Source: Sepiola atlantica (Eukaryota > Mollusca > Cephalopoda > Sepiida > Sepiolidae). From it: a stretch of DNA of 64,000 nucleotides. The stretch is taken from the NCBI GenBank assembly GCA_963556195.1, contig OY744533.1:42465437-42529436 (forward strand), in the 5' to 3' direction. Shown one piece after another: positions 24,616 through 35,604 of the stretch (position 1 is its first letter; each line of letters begins with the position of its first letter). Both the position numbers and the translations under genes were made by a program. Below the pieces are notes generated by a model. That model had not been told where the DNA came from. It made no database searches and saw only the letters and a list, made by a program, of their open reading frames with translations.

Positions 24616-24672
24616 TTTCCCTGATGATCTGCCAAGCAAGTAACTGCTTGGTAGTGAAACACGTGTAGGAAA
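24616..24672 (+). ncRNA. hammerhead ribozyme candidate, fold-back right arm
   Basis: Order of a type I hammerhead. Helix I strand TTTCC (24616-24620) is followed by CTGATGA (24621-24627). Helix II pairs CCAAGCA with TGCTTGG, extended by G-U, U-A and C-G, and closes with a U-U at the 10.1/11.1 position. GAAA (24656-24659) follows, then a self-complementary helix III CACGTG and the cleavage triplet GUA (ends 24667). GGAAA pairs perfectly with the first strand. The U-U next to the core is a weakness and could reduce cleavage; everything else matches. Likely role: self-cleavage of element RNA. Confidence 0.75.
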
Positions 24673-24771
24673 AAACATTTAATTTGAATAAATAGTATTT
24701 GTAAGAAAAAATATCTTTAATGGTGATCATTGGTGTCTTGAAAGGAATGCTTTGGTAAGCCTTCATAAAAT

Positions 24772-24773
<2 letters not shown>

Positions 24774-24842
<69 letters not shown>

Positions 24843-25020
24843 GTGTGTATGTATATATGTGTGTATGTGTGGGTATATGTATGTGTATATATTTATAATC
24901 CCTAAATTAAAGTTTAAAATTTAATAAAATAAAAAATTAAAAAATTAAAAATAAATAAATAAATAATAATAACAAAAAAAACTAAATAAATAAATAAAAT
25001 AAATTTAAATAAATTAATTC
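24774..25020. repeat. (TA)n / (TATG) tract followed by A/T-rich (AAAT)-type sequence
   Basis: Long TA tract, then GT-interrupted TA, then A-rich low-complexity sequence. Confidence 0.85.
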
Positions 25021-25209
25021 TAGGAATATTATACCTTTAAAATAAATATGTATTTAGAAATTTACACTTTATATGTTTATATTTTTGTATCTTTTTAATC
25101 TCTTAATCCCCCCACCCCTTTCCAACGGTTTCTTCCTACTCTCATGATGTTAATTCTTTCCACAATTGATTTCAATTTTTCAAGTTTTAATTCTAACCAT
25201 ATGACAACA

Positions 25210-25930
25210 GAATAGATAGTACACAACTCTCCCCACACACAAAACTGGTAATCGTGAGGGAATGGTATCAGGAGGAACGAATGTATACTGCACGGCCTTC
25301 CCACTGAAGAGGAGGTAATGCCTGGGAGGAATGTATCATGACCAATGAAAATATACTACAGAGAATTAAATAAGCATAAACTGTTTTAATGTCAATATAG
25401 TTAGAATAGGTGGAATAAACTTTTACATTTATTTATTTAGATAACATTAAAATCATGGCAAGTTTCATTGTCCACGAGAAACGCCTAAATGAAAATTGGC
25501 TAGTAAAATTTAGTCGCCGTCTTTATAAACAAAGATGAATATGCTGGCTAAGGAAGAACGATAACTTCAATAATTTTCTAGTTAAAACATACATGTTTAT
25601 TATGAACTTGAGTTATCGTTCTTCCTTAGCTAGTATTATGGTGAACGAACATATACTACACTGCCCCCCCCCCCCACTGGACAGAGGATAATATAATGAT
25701 GAACAAACATTACTTCCCTCCACTCAAAAAGGAGGAAGTTATTCTTGCGTGGACGGTCTTATGAGAACAGAACCGATACTACACTACCCCCCCCCCCCTT
25801 AAAAGATATTCTGACTAAATCGATACTTAGGTTTTTTTTTATTCTGGGAGAACACACTTAAAAACGGAGGAGGTAATTCCTGTGAGGACAGTCTTATGAC
25901 AATAGAACCGATACTACACTACACCGCCCA
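25210..25930 (+). repeat. degenerate ~70-bp tandem family, plus orientation
   Basis: Repeated GAGGAGGTAAT / CCTGGGAGG / TCTTATGA / ACAGATACTACACTAC-like blocks, several followed by C homopolymers. Units are scattered with unrelated sequence between them (about 25345-25630). Confidence 0.65.
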
Positions 25931-26950
25931 TTAAAAAAGATTCCAATTAAATGATTGTTTTGTTGTTTTTTTTTATTTAAAAATGCCTAGTCTCAAAGAA
26001 ATATTTTTTATGGTTCCCTGGGTTTTTTGGCTAAGATCAAAGTGTAGTATCTGTTCTTAAACATCTCAGCGATATTTGACACTTTACTAAAGCCGGAAGT
26101 AAATTATCTCCCTTGAAAATTAAATGCTAAATAAGTTTTTAAACGCTATCATTTCTTTTATAAAATCTCTTTATTTTATTTTATTGATAATTATAATAAT
26201 AGTACTATCGATAAAACGATTGCATATGTAGAAGAAATTTGACAATACAAAATAGAAAGATATATTACAAAATATTAATTCATTAAAAACTTAAAAATAA
26301 ATAAATATGCACATGTGCAAAATCGAGATCAGTTTGAGTGAGTTGGAGATGCCAATATATAGGATATTTTAATCTATTTTAATATCATTGGAATTAAATA
26401 ATCCTAACGTGTTTTCATGTTAATATGGTTAGGATAGACCAAAAAAACTTTCGTATATATTCATTTAGATATATCATAAAAAAGTAATTGTTTATTAAAG
26501 GCATTGTGGAAATTGGCATTCTTATATATTTCTGTGGAAAACCATCCCAATGCATACTTTGAAAATAAAACCGGTGTATTTTAACATATACCAATGAGAA
26601 AAGTTAGAACAGCTTTGTTCAAAGTTGTGAACCTTACAATATTTATATAACAGTGCTCACTAACAAGTAGAGCCGTATATATTTTTAAAACTATTTTATC
26701 ATACAAATATATTCTGCTACACATACACTAATGTTTGTACCAAATAAATATTTAAGTATTAGCAAGCAAAGGTATAAACAAAACAAACATACGTATAACA
26801 ATGCACGTCAAAACTGGATACATATTAAGAATATTTAGAGGCCTTTTGTAGTCCAGGAAGTTCTGCATGAGTGAAGGTGGCATTGAGGGACACGTGCATG
26901 CCGATATGCACCAAAGCACTTAATTGATGATAAGGGATTTTGTCAAAAAG
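25931..26950. other. unassigned AT-rich sequence
   Basis: No gene, RNA or clear repeat. Confidence 0.35.
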
Positions 26951-26957
26951 TGGTAGT

Positions 26958-26960
<3 letters not shown>

Positions 26961-27010
<50 letters not shown>

Positions 27011-27018
27011 CTCTCTTT
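26961..27018. repeat. (CA)n microsatellite with short CT run
   Basis: CA dinucleotides, then CTCTCTCT. Confidence 0.95.
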
Positions 27019-27281
27019 CACACATATATACATACATGAAAAACACAGACATATGTGTGTGTACATGTGTGTGTATTTCCTTGAAGTATGCTGTATTAAA
27101 ATATGCACTGCCTTTTTAAAACTTCGCATGGTTTCATCCGTCTGATTAGGTCAAAAGTGTGAAACAATATTTCAAGTTCATATCGATCGATAACGAGCTT
27201 TTCAATCCGCCGGAAGACATGTTCAAGAATGAATGAAATGTTATATTTGACGACTCACGTAATTCAGGAATGATTCAGATG

Positions 27282-28770
27282 GATCAATTAGATTTCAGGC
27301 ACCCCTAAACAAGCAAATACGTAATGGAAAGATTCGGGTTTACACCGGTTGCTTTCACGTCCGGTTACTCGCGCAACCACATTGAACATTTAAGCAGATG
27401 GATAATACTCAACACTTTTTTTAAATTCAAACTATTCTGTGTTGCTTTGTTTTTCGTATTTATTTTAAGAAAAAAGGGGATGTATCAAAAAACATCGAAG
27501 AGATTGTTTTCTCTAAGCAAAATATATAAACAAAATAACATTTAACAAATACATAATTTTATTTACAAAAGTATAAACATACGAAATCGCACACACATTG
27601 CCGCTTATTTCTTGTAAAACTTTTCTTTTAATTTAAACTATTTTTAGTTGTTTGGATTTTCGTATTTATTTTTAAAAAAGAGGGGTATATTAAAAAACAT
27701 TGCAGAAATCGTCTCTTGTCTCCCCACGAGGGCGGAGTTAGGCATAAGGTCAATTTTTAATTCGTTTAATTTTTGTAAATTTTAGAGATTAAAATAAAAT
27801 AAGTTTACAAATGTTTTTTTCTGTAATCAAAATGTATAAAAAAACGAAATAACATTTAACTTTTTAATATTTAACCTTTTCTGCGTTGTTTTACTTTGCG
27901 TATTTATTTTAAGAATAGGTGGTATATTAATAAACATTGCAGGGATCGTGTATCTATTTATTTGTCTCCCCACAAAGGCGGAGTTAAGCACAAGGTCGGT
28001 TTTTAATGTAGAGTGACGTTTTTTTATTAAAACTATTCGTTTAATTTTTGTAAATTTTAGAGATAAAAAAAATAAGTTTACAATTTTTTTCTGTAAGCAA
28101 AATGCATAAACAACAAAAAATAACTTTTTGAAATTAAAACTATTCTGTGTTGTTTTGTCAATATCTTTCCTGTCTCCACTCAGTGAAAAAAATCCTTCTA
28201 GACTGAGGCAATTTTTATTTTTGTCCCAATGCAGAATAATTTTAATTAAAAATAATTTACTTTTTAATCTTTAAAGTTTACAAAATTCTCACGACTAGTT
28301 TTAATTTAAAAAAAGAAACACCCTCCATTAAAAACCGACCTTGTGCCTAACTCCGCCCTCGTGGGGAGACAAGTAAATAGTGACACGATATCTGCAATGT
28401 TTTTTATATATTTCTGTAAATAAATACGAATAACCAAACAACGCAGAATAGTTTTAATAAAAAAGGTGTTTACAAGCAAAAAATTACCAATGTGTGCGCG
28501 ATTTCGTATGTTCATACTTTTTTTTAAATGAAATTATGTATTTGTTAAATGTTTATTCGTGTGTTTATACATCTGCAATTTTGTTTTAAATAAATACAAA
28601 ACACAAACAACACAGAATAGATTTAATTTAAAAAATGTTTTGAATATTATCCATCTGCTTCCAGGTTTAATGTGCGTACGTGAGTTACCGGACGTGAAAG
28701 CAACCGGTCTCAATCCGAATCTCTCTTTTACGTATTTGCTTGTTTTATGGTGCCTCAAATCTAATTGATC
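27282..28770. mobile_element. older fold-back element with internal direct repeats
   Basis: The left arm (about 27282-27640) and right arm (about 28440-28770, inverted) share GATCAATTAGATTT, ACAAGCAAATACGTAA, GGTTGCTTTCACGTCCGGT and AACATTTAACAAATACATAA in mirrored order, with many substitutions. The interior has two plus-strand copies and one minus-strand copy of a unit with TCTCCCCACRARGGCGGAG. That unit is also present at 14281-14420. No transposase frame is seen. Type unknown. Confidence 0.75.
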
Positions 28771-29540
28771 TTTTCAGATTTCTTAAATTAAAAGATAGAG
28801 ACCTTATCAAAGAAATGAGACGTAATATAACAATTAATATTTTGTTAAATATATCTACTCTATAAAATTAGGTCGAGAGGATCTTTAAAGTCAACCCCAA
28901 ATAGCATTTAAGCTGACAAACTGATATTTTATTCTGAGTATGTAGGCCTTTGTGGAAAATTATCATTCTGTGTCATGTGCCATGAACATTGAAATTCCAA
29001 TGTATTTAATCGCTTACATATTCTATCCGGCCCAATATTTTTTTCTGTGGTAGAAAGACTTCTGAGGCACCGCTGTCGGTCAGCATGAAATGGTTTACAC
29101 TTCAAAACTGTTACAAAAATATTCATACATTTTTACCTTTATTCATTTTAAATAAATATATTTTTATATATGCATTACGACGTATACACGTCGATGCATT
29201 TATTTCATTCCCTCCTTTTCGCTGCGGGCTTATCAGCTTAATTAATTTAATTATTTAGTGACCAAACTATTCCTTAATGATCTAATGAACTTTTGGAATA
29301 ATATTTGAAACATTCCTCCATACTTTGTTAAATGAAAAATTGAAACAAAATCGTAAAAAGGCGTAACCACTTTAAACGTTATATTATCTGTAAATACATT
29401 AATACCTACTTCCGGTTTGATACAGTCTCCGTACAGACAGAGAGATCGGTTCAGTACGCCATTTTTTCCTTTCCGATTAGAGAGCCACTATATTTTTAAA
29501 TAACAATTGAAATACATTTAATTCCCTTTTTTACGTATTA
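28771..29540. other. unassigned sequence
   Basis: No gene or repeat recognised. Confidence 0.35.
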
Positions 29541-29544
29541 ATTT

Positions 29545-29640
29545 CTCGTGGTCATTTGGTTAGAGCGCTTACTTGCGGAGTTTAGGGTGATTCTATAACT
29601 GGGTTCGAATATTGCGACCGTCTGAAATCATCATGTTTTA
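29545..29640 (+). mobile_element. tRNA-like SINE head fragment
   Basis: A-box-like TTGGTTAGAGCGC and B-box-like GGGTTCGAATATT are about 45 bp apart, followed by GCGACCGTCTGAAAT. This last motif resembles CCGTCTGAAAT just upstream of the intact hammerhead at 51061. The hammerhead is absent here and the copy runs into short TA repeats. Confidence 0.65.
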
Positions 29641-30245
29641 CTCTTATATATAAATATAAAATTGGTTCTCAACTCCGCCATAGGTGTTTTTAATATGTAT
29701 AAGATTTTACAGATTGAAAAAAAATGTCGCTTTCGTAAAATTATTTGCGAATTGAACAAATAACTTGTGCCTGGCGGTAATAAGAACATGAAAGACGCGC
29801 GTATGTGGAAGGCTATTAAAACCAAAACTAGAAATGTTCTTTGCGCTTCAAGCGTACAGTTTCACCCGGTGCCAACGGACGCGTGTAGGGATTGGAACAT
29901 CATTAGAATACATTTAAAATAAGCGTTGTTCAAAGTTCAAAATTTCGAATTGTTTTTCATATTCAATCATTTAAAAAAAAGAACAAATTTTGATAAAGAA
30001 CGGACTGTCTGAAATATTTAAAAACATATAAACGCCTACAATGTAAACCCTTTAAGTATTCCATACGGCTATTTTTATTTTTCAAATGTGAAGCAATTCA
30101 TCTTTTTTAGCCGCGAAAAACATTTTAAATAAACACTAGCAATTACATGCTTCCCTGGGCGCATATTCTTGCAAGTATATATAATGTTAGTGTTGAGTTT
30201 ACTAATGAACAGTTGATTGAGACAATTTCTTGTTGACGTAAGCTT
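29641..30245. other. unassigned sequence
   Basis: No gene or repeat recognised. Confidence 0.35.
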
Positions 30246-30249
30246 CCAC

Positions 30250-30535
30250 CACTCCAATAAAGGAGGAGGTAATACTTGAGCAGAATGGTATCATGACTAC
30301 AGAACAGATACAACACTAACCCCAAAAGAGGAAGGTTATGCCTAGAAGGATGTATCATAACGAACGAACATACACAACACTACCCGCCACCTCGTTCAGG
30401 GGGATGTAATGCCTAGGAGGGGGGTCTTATGACAAAGAAACAGATATTACATTACTTTCTCAAACGAAAAATGTAACGCATGCGAAGATGGCCTGATGAT
30501 AATAGAACAGATACTACACTCTCCATTTCCCTGAA
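30250..30535 (+). repeat. four ~70-bp degenerate tandem units
   Basis: Units start near 30254, 30321, 30400 and 30469. Each has a GTAATGC-like box, a TCATGA or TTATGA box and an ACAGATACTACACTAC-like end. Same family as 25210-25930 and 3185-3320. Confidence 0.75.
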
Positions 30536-30624
30536 TTGAGCATTGGAAAATAGTGCAATAGTACATTAATAGAAGAAATATTATAGTTTCAACTTCGGAC
30601 AGACAGATATCTAATCGCCATTGG

Positions 30625-30626
<2 letters not shown>

Positions 30627-30662
<36 letters not shown>
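30627..30662. repeat. (TA)n microsatellite
   Basis: TA dinucleotides. Confidence 0.95.
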
Positions 30663-30666
<4 letters not shown>

Positions 30667-30744
30667 TACGTATCTGGGTGTATGTGAGAGTGATACGATA
30701 AAAGGATAAGAATCCGACAGAATGCCACGTCGAAGGCTGATATT

Positions 30745-30834
30745 TCGCTTACTTTTATTCAAGAAGCGTTAACTCGTCTTGGCGACTGTTCTGTCGGTCG
30801 CACGATTCGAAACCCAGGCCCAACTTTAACTTTC
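30745..30834 (-). mobile_element. tRNA-like SINE fragment, minus strand
   Basis: The reverse complement has a B-box-like GGTTTCGAATCGTGCGACC motif and an A-box-like portion. It abuts a (CT)n-(TA)n tract (30835-30929). Confidence 0.5.
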
Positions 30835-30836
30835 AA

Positions 30837-30929
<93 letters not shown>
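30835..30929. repeat. (CT)n-(TA)n compound microsatellite
   Basis: CT run, then two TA blocks split by ACAA. Confidence 0.95.
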
Positions 30930-30933
<4 letters not shown>

Positions 30934-31131
30934 GAGGTAAACTCCATTTTCCAGTACAACTGGTCACACTTTATGTCACTAATTGATGCGTGTATTCGGA
31001 AATTATCAGTTAGTTTCATTAGATTTCATATTTTCGTACATTAATTCCGGCATACCTGTCTCTCTTAAACAACTCATGTTTTTGTTGCGTTTGTTTAAGA
31101 TTTCTCATTTTATTTAACACACACGCACCTA

Positions 31132-31750
31132 CAAGTAAACCCTGTCCAAATATTCAAAATAACTTAGTATTTCAAGCACAAATAAGATCCCCTCAACACG
31201 GCTATACTCATACGAGGAATGATGAACTTTGTCCTAGTGATCTTACCTCAAGTAACAAAACTTAGCTGGATACTCCACCAGACTAGATTAATTCTTGTCC
31301 TGGAATCCGGTAAGACCAAGTGACCACAAGAAAGATATACTATAACATAGTTAACTGGTCAATTGGAGAGAGAAAAATTAATGTTCTTAACTTATTTTCT
31401 AACACAAAGTTTGAGAAATAAAGGAGAACTTTAGTAAAATATTCGAATATCTATATATCTCATATAGAGATTAAGTGTCAGACACAGGAAGACACCTCTT
31501 GATTTCTGAGAACTTCGACTGGGGTAAAATGAAACAAAAAAGAGAATATTCAAGGAGAGTTCGAATTACCTACTAAACACCATCATCGAGTGTCTTCGGT
31601 TTCTCTGTACATGGGTTTGTCAAGAAAACCTTACATGAGAATACTTCACCCTACAAGTAAACACTGACCAACTATTAAAAATAACATAGTATTCCAAGCC
31701 TAAATAAAATCTCCTCGACACGGCTATACACTGACTCATGCAAGGAATAG
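31132..31750 (+). repeat. diverged direct duplication, 524-bp offset
   Basis: CAAGTAAACCCTGTCC-type sequence with AACTTAGTATTTCAAGC and CACGGCTATACTC at 31132-31225 recurs in diverged form at 31656-31750. The sequence between shows no gene. Confidence 0.65.
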
Positions 31751-31806
31751 TGCATTGTTGTGTATTCACGGTTTATGATAAATTCTTTAAATATATATAT
31801 ATATAT

Positions 31807-32316
31807 TTAGATTTTTCACTTATAAAATAGATCATTCAGTGAAGACTAGGGCTGTGCCAATAAAAAGAAGCTCGATGATACTCGATTACAGAGTACAGAG
31901 CATTTATATGCGATTTTATGAAGGCTTACCAAAGCATTCTTTTCAGGACATCAATGATCACCATTAATGATTTTTTGTTACAAATATTATTTATTCAAAT
32001 TAAATGTTTTTTCCTACACATGTTTCACTACCAAGCAGGTACTGGCTTGGCAGATCATCAGGGAAATTAAATGTCTGGAATAAGGGTCTCAACTGCCGAC
32101 AATACACAATGTGGCGTTGCAATAGTTGAGGTCACTTAAGAAGAGAAGAGGAAAAAAATAAAAATAAAAGTTAAAATTAAAAAACAAGAAAGAACAAAGA
32201 TAAAAAAAAAGTCCTAGAAAATGTCTTAGAAAAGTAGCTCATGCATTATTTCTGCCACCAAGCCAATGATCATTGGTGTCCTGAAAGGAATGCTTTAGTA
32301 AGCCTTCATAAAATCG

Positions 32317-32322
<6 letters not shown>
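31807..32322. mobile_element. internally deleted sibling of the 22-24.8 kb fold-back
   Basis: Matches the left flank and outer left arm of the 22032 element up to about the GCCACCAAGCCAA junction, then jumps to the outer 49 bp of the opposite arm. The terminal inverted repeats are 31912-31960 and 32267-32315, with about three mismatches. Flanked by (TA)n on both sides. It is therefore a MITE-like deletion derivative. Its substitutions show it is not a recent or assembly-generated copy. Confidence 0.85.
32010..32066 (-). ncRNA. hammerhead ribozyme candidate, deletion derivative
   Basis: Same layout as 24616-24672: helix I TTTCC/GGAAA, CUGAUGA, GAAA and a GUA triplet are retained. Helix II loses one A-U pair at its tip, and helix III becomes CATGTG with a G-U. 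The core is unchanged despite drift elsewhere. Confidence 0.65.

Positions 32323-32370
<48 letters not shown>
32323..32370. repeat. (TA)n tract hosting the mariner, left part
   Basis: Continues at 33702-33747 beyond the mariner. Confidence 0.95.
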
Positions 32371-32373
<3 letters not shown>

Positions 32374-33698
32374 GGTGTTTCAAAAGTCTTGGGAACATTA
32401 CAAATGCGTATATCTCATGAACTATTCCAGGTAGAAAAATGAAACTGGTGCCATTTTAAAGCTTGCTTAATCAAGTTTTTGGTCATACTAATGATTTTCG
32501 TGTTATCTTTCCAGGTGCAGTAATGGCGTTCTCTAAACAAGACAAGGCATTTTGCGTCCTCCAATTTGCAAAGACTGAATCGTGGACATGTGTTCAGCGT
32601 GCATTTCGCAGGAAATTTAAAAAAGAAGCCCCTGAAAGGAAATCCATTGTCAGATGGCATGCTAAATTTGTGAAAGATGGGGGTTTGTGCCCAAGTAAGC
32701 GAACAGGTCGCCCTTCAACTTCAGAAGATGCAGTTGAGCAAGTTCGGACAGCCTTTCAGCGGAGCCCCCGTAAATCAGTGAGAAGAGCCAGCCGGGAACT
32801 TCAGCTTGCTCCAGCAACTGTCTGGCGTGTCTTAAGGAAACGACTGCAAATGGTACCTTACAAGCTCAAGTTGGTCCAAAAGTTGAAGGACACTGATAAG
32901 CCACTTCGCCGTGACTTTTGCATTGCAATGCAAGAGAAGTTGGAAGATAACGGCTTTGATGACCGGCTTGTTTTTAGCGATGAGGCGACCTTCCATCTGA
33001 ATGGCAAAGTTAACAAGCATAACACTCGCATATGGGGTACTGAGAATCCTCATGAACTTCTTGAGCACGAGCGAGATTCACGAAAAGTGAACGTGTTTTG
33101 TGCAATTTCCAAGAAAGGTGTCTATGGACCGTTATTCTTTGAAGAGGCAACTATCACTGGTGAATCCTATCTCAACATGCTGGAAGACTGGTTAATGGCT
33201 CAGTTGGAACAAGCAGAATCTGATGACTTCATTTTTTAACAAGATGGTGCACCACCACACTGGAGTCTTAGAGTAAGGCAGTTTCTTAACACAAGGCTGC
33301 CTGGTAGATGGATTGGGAAATCTGGGCGAGGTGATGACGTTCTCATGCCCTGGTCTCCTAGGTCTCCAGATCTTACCCCGTGTGACTTTTTCCTTTGGGG
33401 CTTTGTCAAGCAACAAGTCTATGTGCTGCCCCTTCCAAGAGATATTGACGAACTAAAGGCTCGAGTAACGGCAGTTGTGGGAACCATTGACGTCAAGATG
33501 CTGGAACGCGTTTGGCAGGAAATGGACTATCGACTAGATGTCTGCCGTGTGACGAATGGTGCTCATATTGAGCAACTTTGAAGATTCCCCACAAAACTTG
33601 AAACTTTAACCTTTCCAACGGTACCAATTTCATTTTTCAACTCCTAATAGTTTTTGAGTTATTAAAAATCGTTATGTTCCCAAGACCTTTGAAACACC

Positions 33699-33701
<3 letters not shown>
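32371..33701 (+). mobile_element. mariner/IS630-superfamily transposon, 1331 bp
   Basis: The terminal inverted repeats begin CAGGGTGTTTCAAA and match over the first 30 bp with two differences, with weaker similarity for about 50 bp more. Both ends abut TA, as expected for a mariner TA target duplication. Here the target lies within a (TA)n run, so the exact duplication cannot be read. One transposase frame fills the interior. The element looks young: the frame is broken only by one in-frame stop. Confidence 0.95.
32523..33581 (+). pseudogene. mariner-superfamily transposase with one premature stop
   Basis: A cut-and-paste transposase of about 352 codons, starting at the ATG at 32523 in good context and ending TGA at 33581. 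Residues 1-120 form the paired helix-turn-helix DNA-binding region with a GRPSTS linker. The catalytic triad is D153 in FSDEATFH, D241 in QDGAPPHW and D288 in TPCDFFLWG, with 46 residues between the last two. This is longer than the 34-41 of commonly described groups. Residue 239, normally glutamine just before QDGAPPH, is TAA (33237-33239), one transition from CAA. The frame is otherwise open on both sides, so loss of function is recent. A translation starting upstream at 32463 uses a TTG codon and is less likely. Copies elsewhere could act on its terminal repeats. Confidence 0.93.
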
Positions 33702-33751
<50 letters not shown>

Positions 33752-33866
33752 GTTAAAGTGGAGATCATTTTCACATATATATTTACCGTATTGAGACAAA
33801 AATACAGATCTCCGCCAGCGATTAAAACATGCTACAATTAACACTTTCTTCTTTCTCCCTCTCCCC

Positions 33867-33925
<59 letters not shown>
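33702..33925. repeat. (TA)n then (CT)n tract
   Basis: TA at 33702-33747; CT at about 33868-33925. Confidence 0.95.
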
Positions 33926-33927
<2 letters not shown>

Positions 33928-34710
33928 CATATATCATTTGTATCTCTTCTTTCCTTTTGACCTCATTTTTGGTCGTCACGTGATACTTTTCGCACGCAAT
34001 GACATAAGTCCAAGGTTTGAAATAGAAATGCTAAAAATGATACCATACCAGTTTCGGCGTTTCACGTGTACGATTAAACTTGCTATAACTACTGTTTTTA
34101 ATGTGTGTGTTTTTTTACTTAATAAAACATTGTTTAAGAAAGTTGTTTGAGATTAAATACGAGAAACGTGGGAGGGGGGGGTACCTTTCCTATATGAATT
34201 TAACGTATAATAAGCACCCACTTCCTGTCCAGTAAGCAGTAAATTGAGATGTATAACTGAATAGTATCTCAGTTTTGGGACGGAAAAGTAAGGGTGGTGG
34301 CATTTTTTATACGCATCCAAATTGTTACTTTTTGTTTTTGTTTCATATGAATGAAGACTTTTTTTTTAATTTTCAACTTTTTAGATCATTGGGGGGGGTA
34401 AATTCTGAAATTAACTACCAGCAGACAAAAAAATTCGACCATGATGAGAAATACCCCTGTTTGGCTAAGTAAAAGTGACGATAATGAACATTAACGAACT
34501 TCATCGAACTGTTTTTAATAGTTTACACTAATCAAACCCTAAACTAACCTTAACGTAACACTAAACAACCCCCAACCTAACCCTAAATTAAGTTTTGTTT
34601 CAGTTTGAAAAATCGGTTTAGTTCGGTTCATATTGTGTGGAAGCATCGGAACTTGATAGCTTAATCATTCTTTTTTATATCCCCGGGCAACGTCGTGGCA
34701 CGACTCTTGC
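33926..34710. other. unassigned sequence with a degenerate CCCTAA-like stretch
   Basis: At about 34535-34590 there are AAACCCTAAACTAACC and CCTAACCCTAAAT, loosely telomere-like. A G homopolymer lies near 34185. No gene. Confidence 0.4.
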
Positions 34711-35260
<550 letters not shown>

Positions 35261-35277
35261 ATATGGAAATTGAAAAA

Positions 35278-35365
35278 AGAAAACCAAAAAATATTATTTA
35301 TGTATTCATCAACGTTTTGTCTTTATTATAAGACTTCTCCAGGATGATTGTCTGAAGAAAAACAA
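35278..35365 (-). repeat. dispersed repeat with decayed hammerhead-like core, copy 1
   Basis: Shared with 61898-61987. The reverse complement has CTGGAGA, a GTCTT/AAGAC stem and AAAAC where a hammerhead has CUGANGA, helix II and GAAAC. Both copies follow a (TA)n tract. Confidence 0.55.
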
Positions 35366-35550
35366 ACGCAAGTATCAAATGTTTGAAACAGAGGTGGGGC
35401 TAACACATGATCTCTTTATGAGATACATAGGCATCAGAGTGTTCAATTAAAATTTCCCTTTACCTGTTAAGGATTGAGTTAGCAAAGACGTTTAGAACAT
35501 TATTTTTTTATCCACAATTGACTACGTCGAAACATTTTTTTCCATTCTGT

Positions 35551-35551
<1 letters not shown>

Positions 35552-35601
<50 letters not shown>
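35552..35601. repeat. (TA)n microsatellite
   Basis: TA dinucleotides. Confidence 0.95.

Positions 35602-35604
<3 letters not shown>

Larger units (their letters stand above)
22032..24779. mobile_element. long fold-back element with 1.3-kb inverted arms
   Basis: The arms at 22134-23431 and 23488-24779 are reverse complements separated by a 56-bp spacer. By eye they appear identical apart from small length differences in homopolymers such as the A/T run (22820 / 24066) and the C/G run. A 103-bp left flank (22032-22133) is shared with the related copy at 31807-31911. Both copies lie between (TA)n tracts. No transposase frame is visible; the 60-70 aa frames simply mirror each other in the two arms. 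Each arm carries a hammerhead motif near its outer end. It could be a non-autonomous fold-back DNA element or a hammerhead retroelement duplicated head-to-head. An assembly foldback must be excluded. Confidence 0.85.

Noticed and set aside
22147..24766. Paired 68-aa frames as a conserved gene
   Set aside because: They are identical only because the arms are inverted copies; the diverged copy at 31.9 kb does not preserve the frame.
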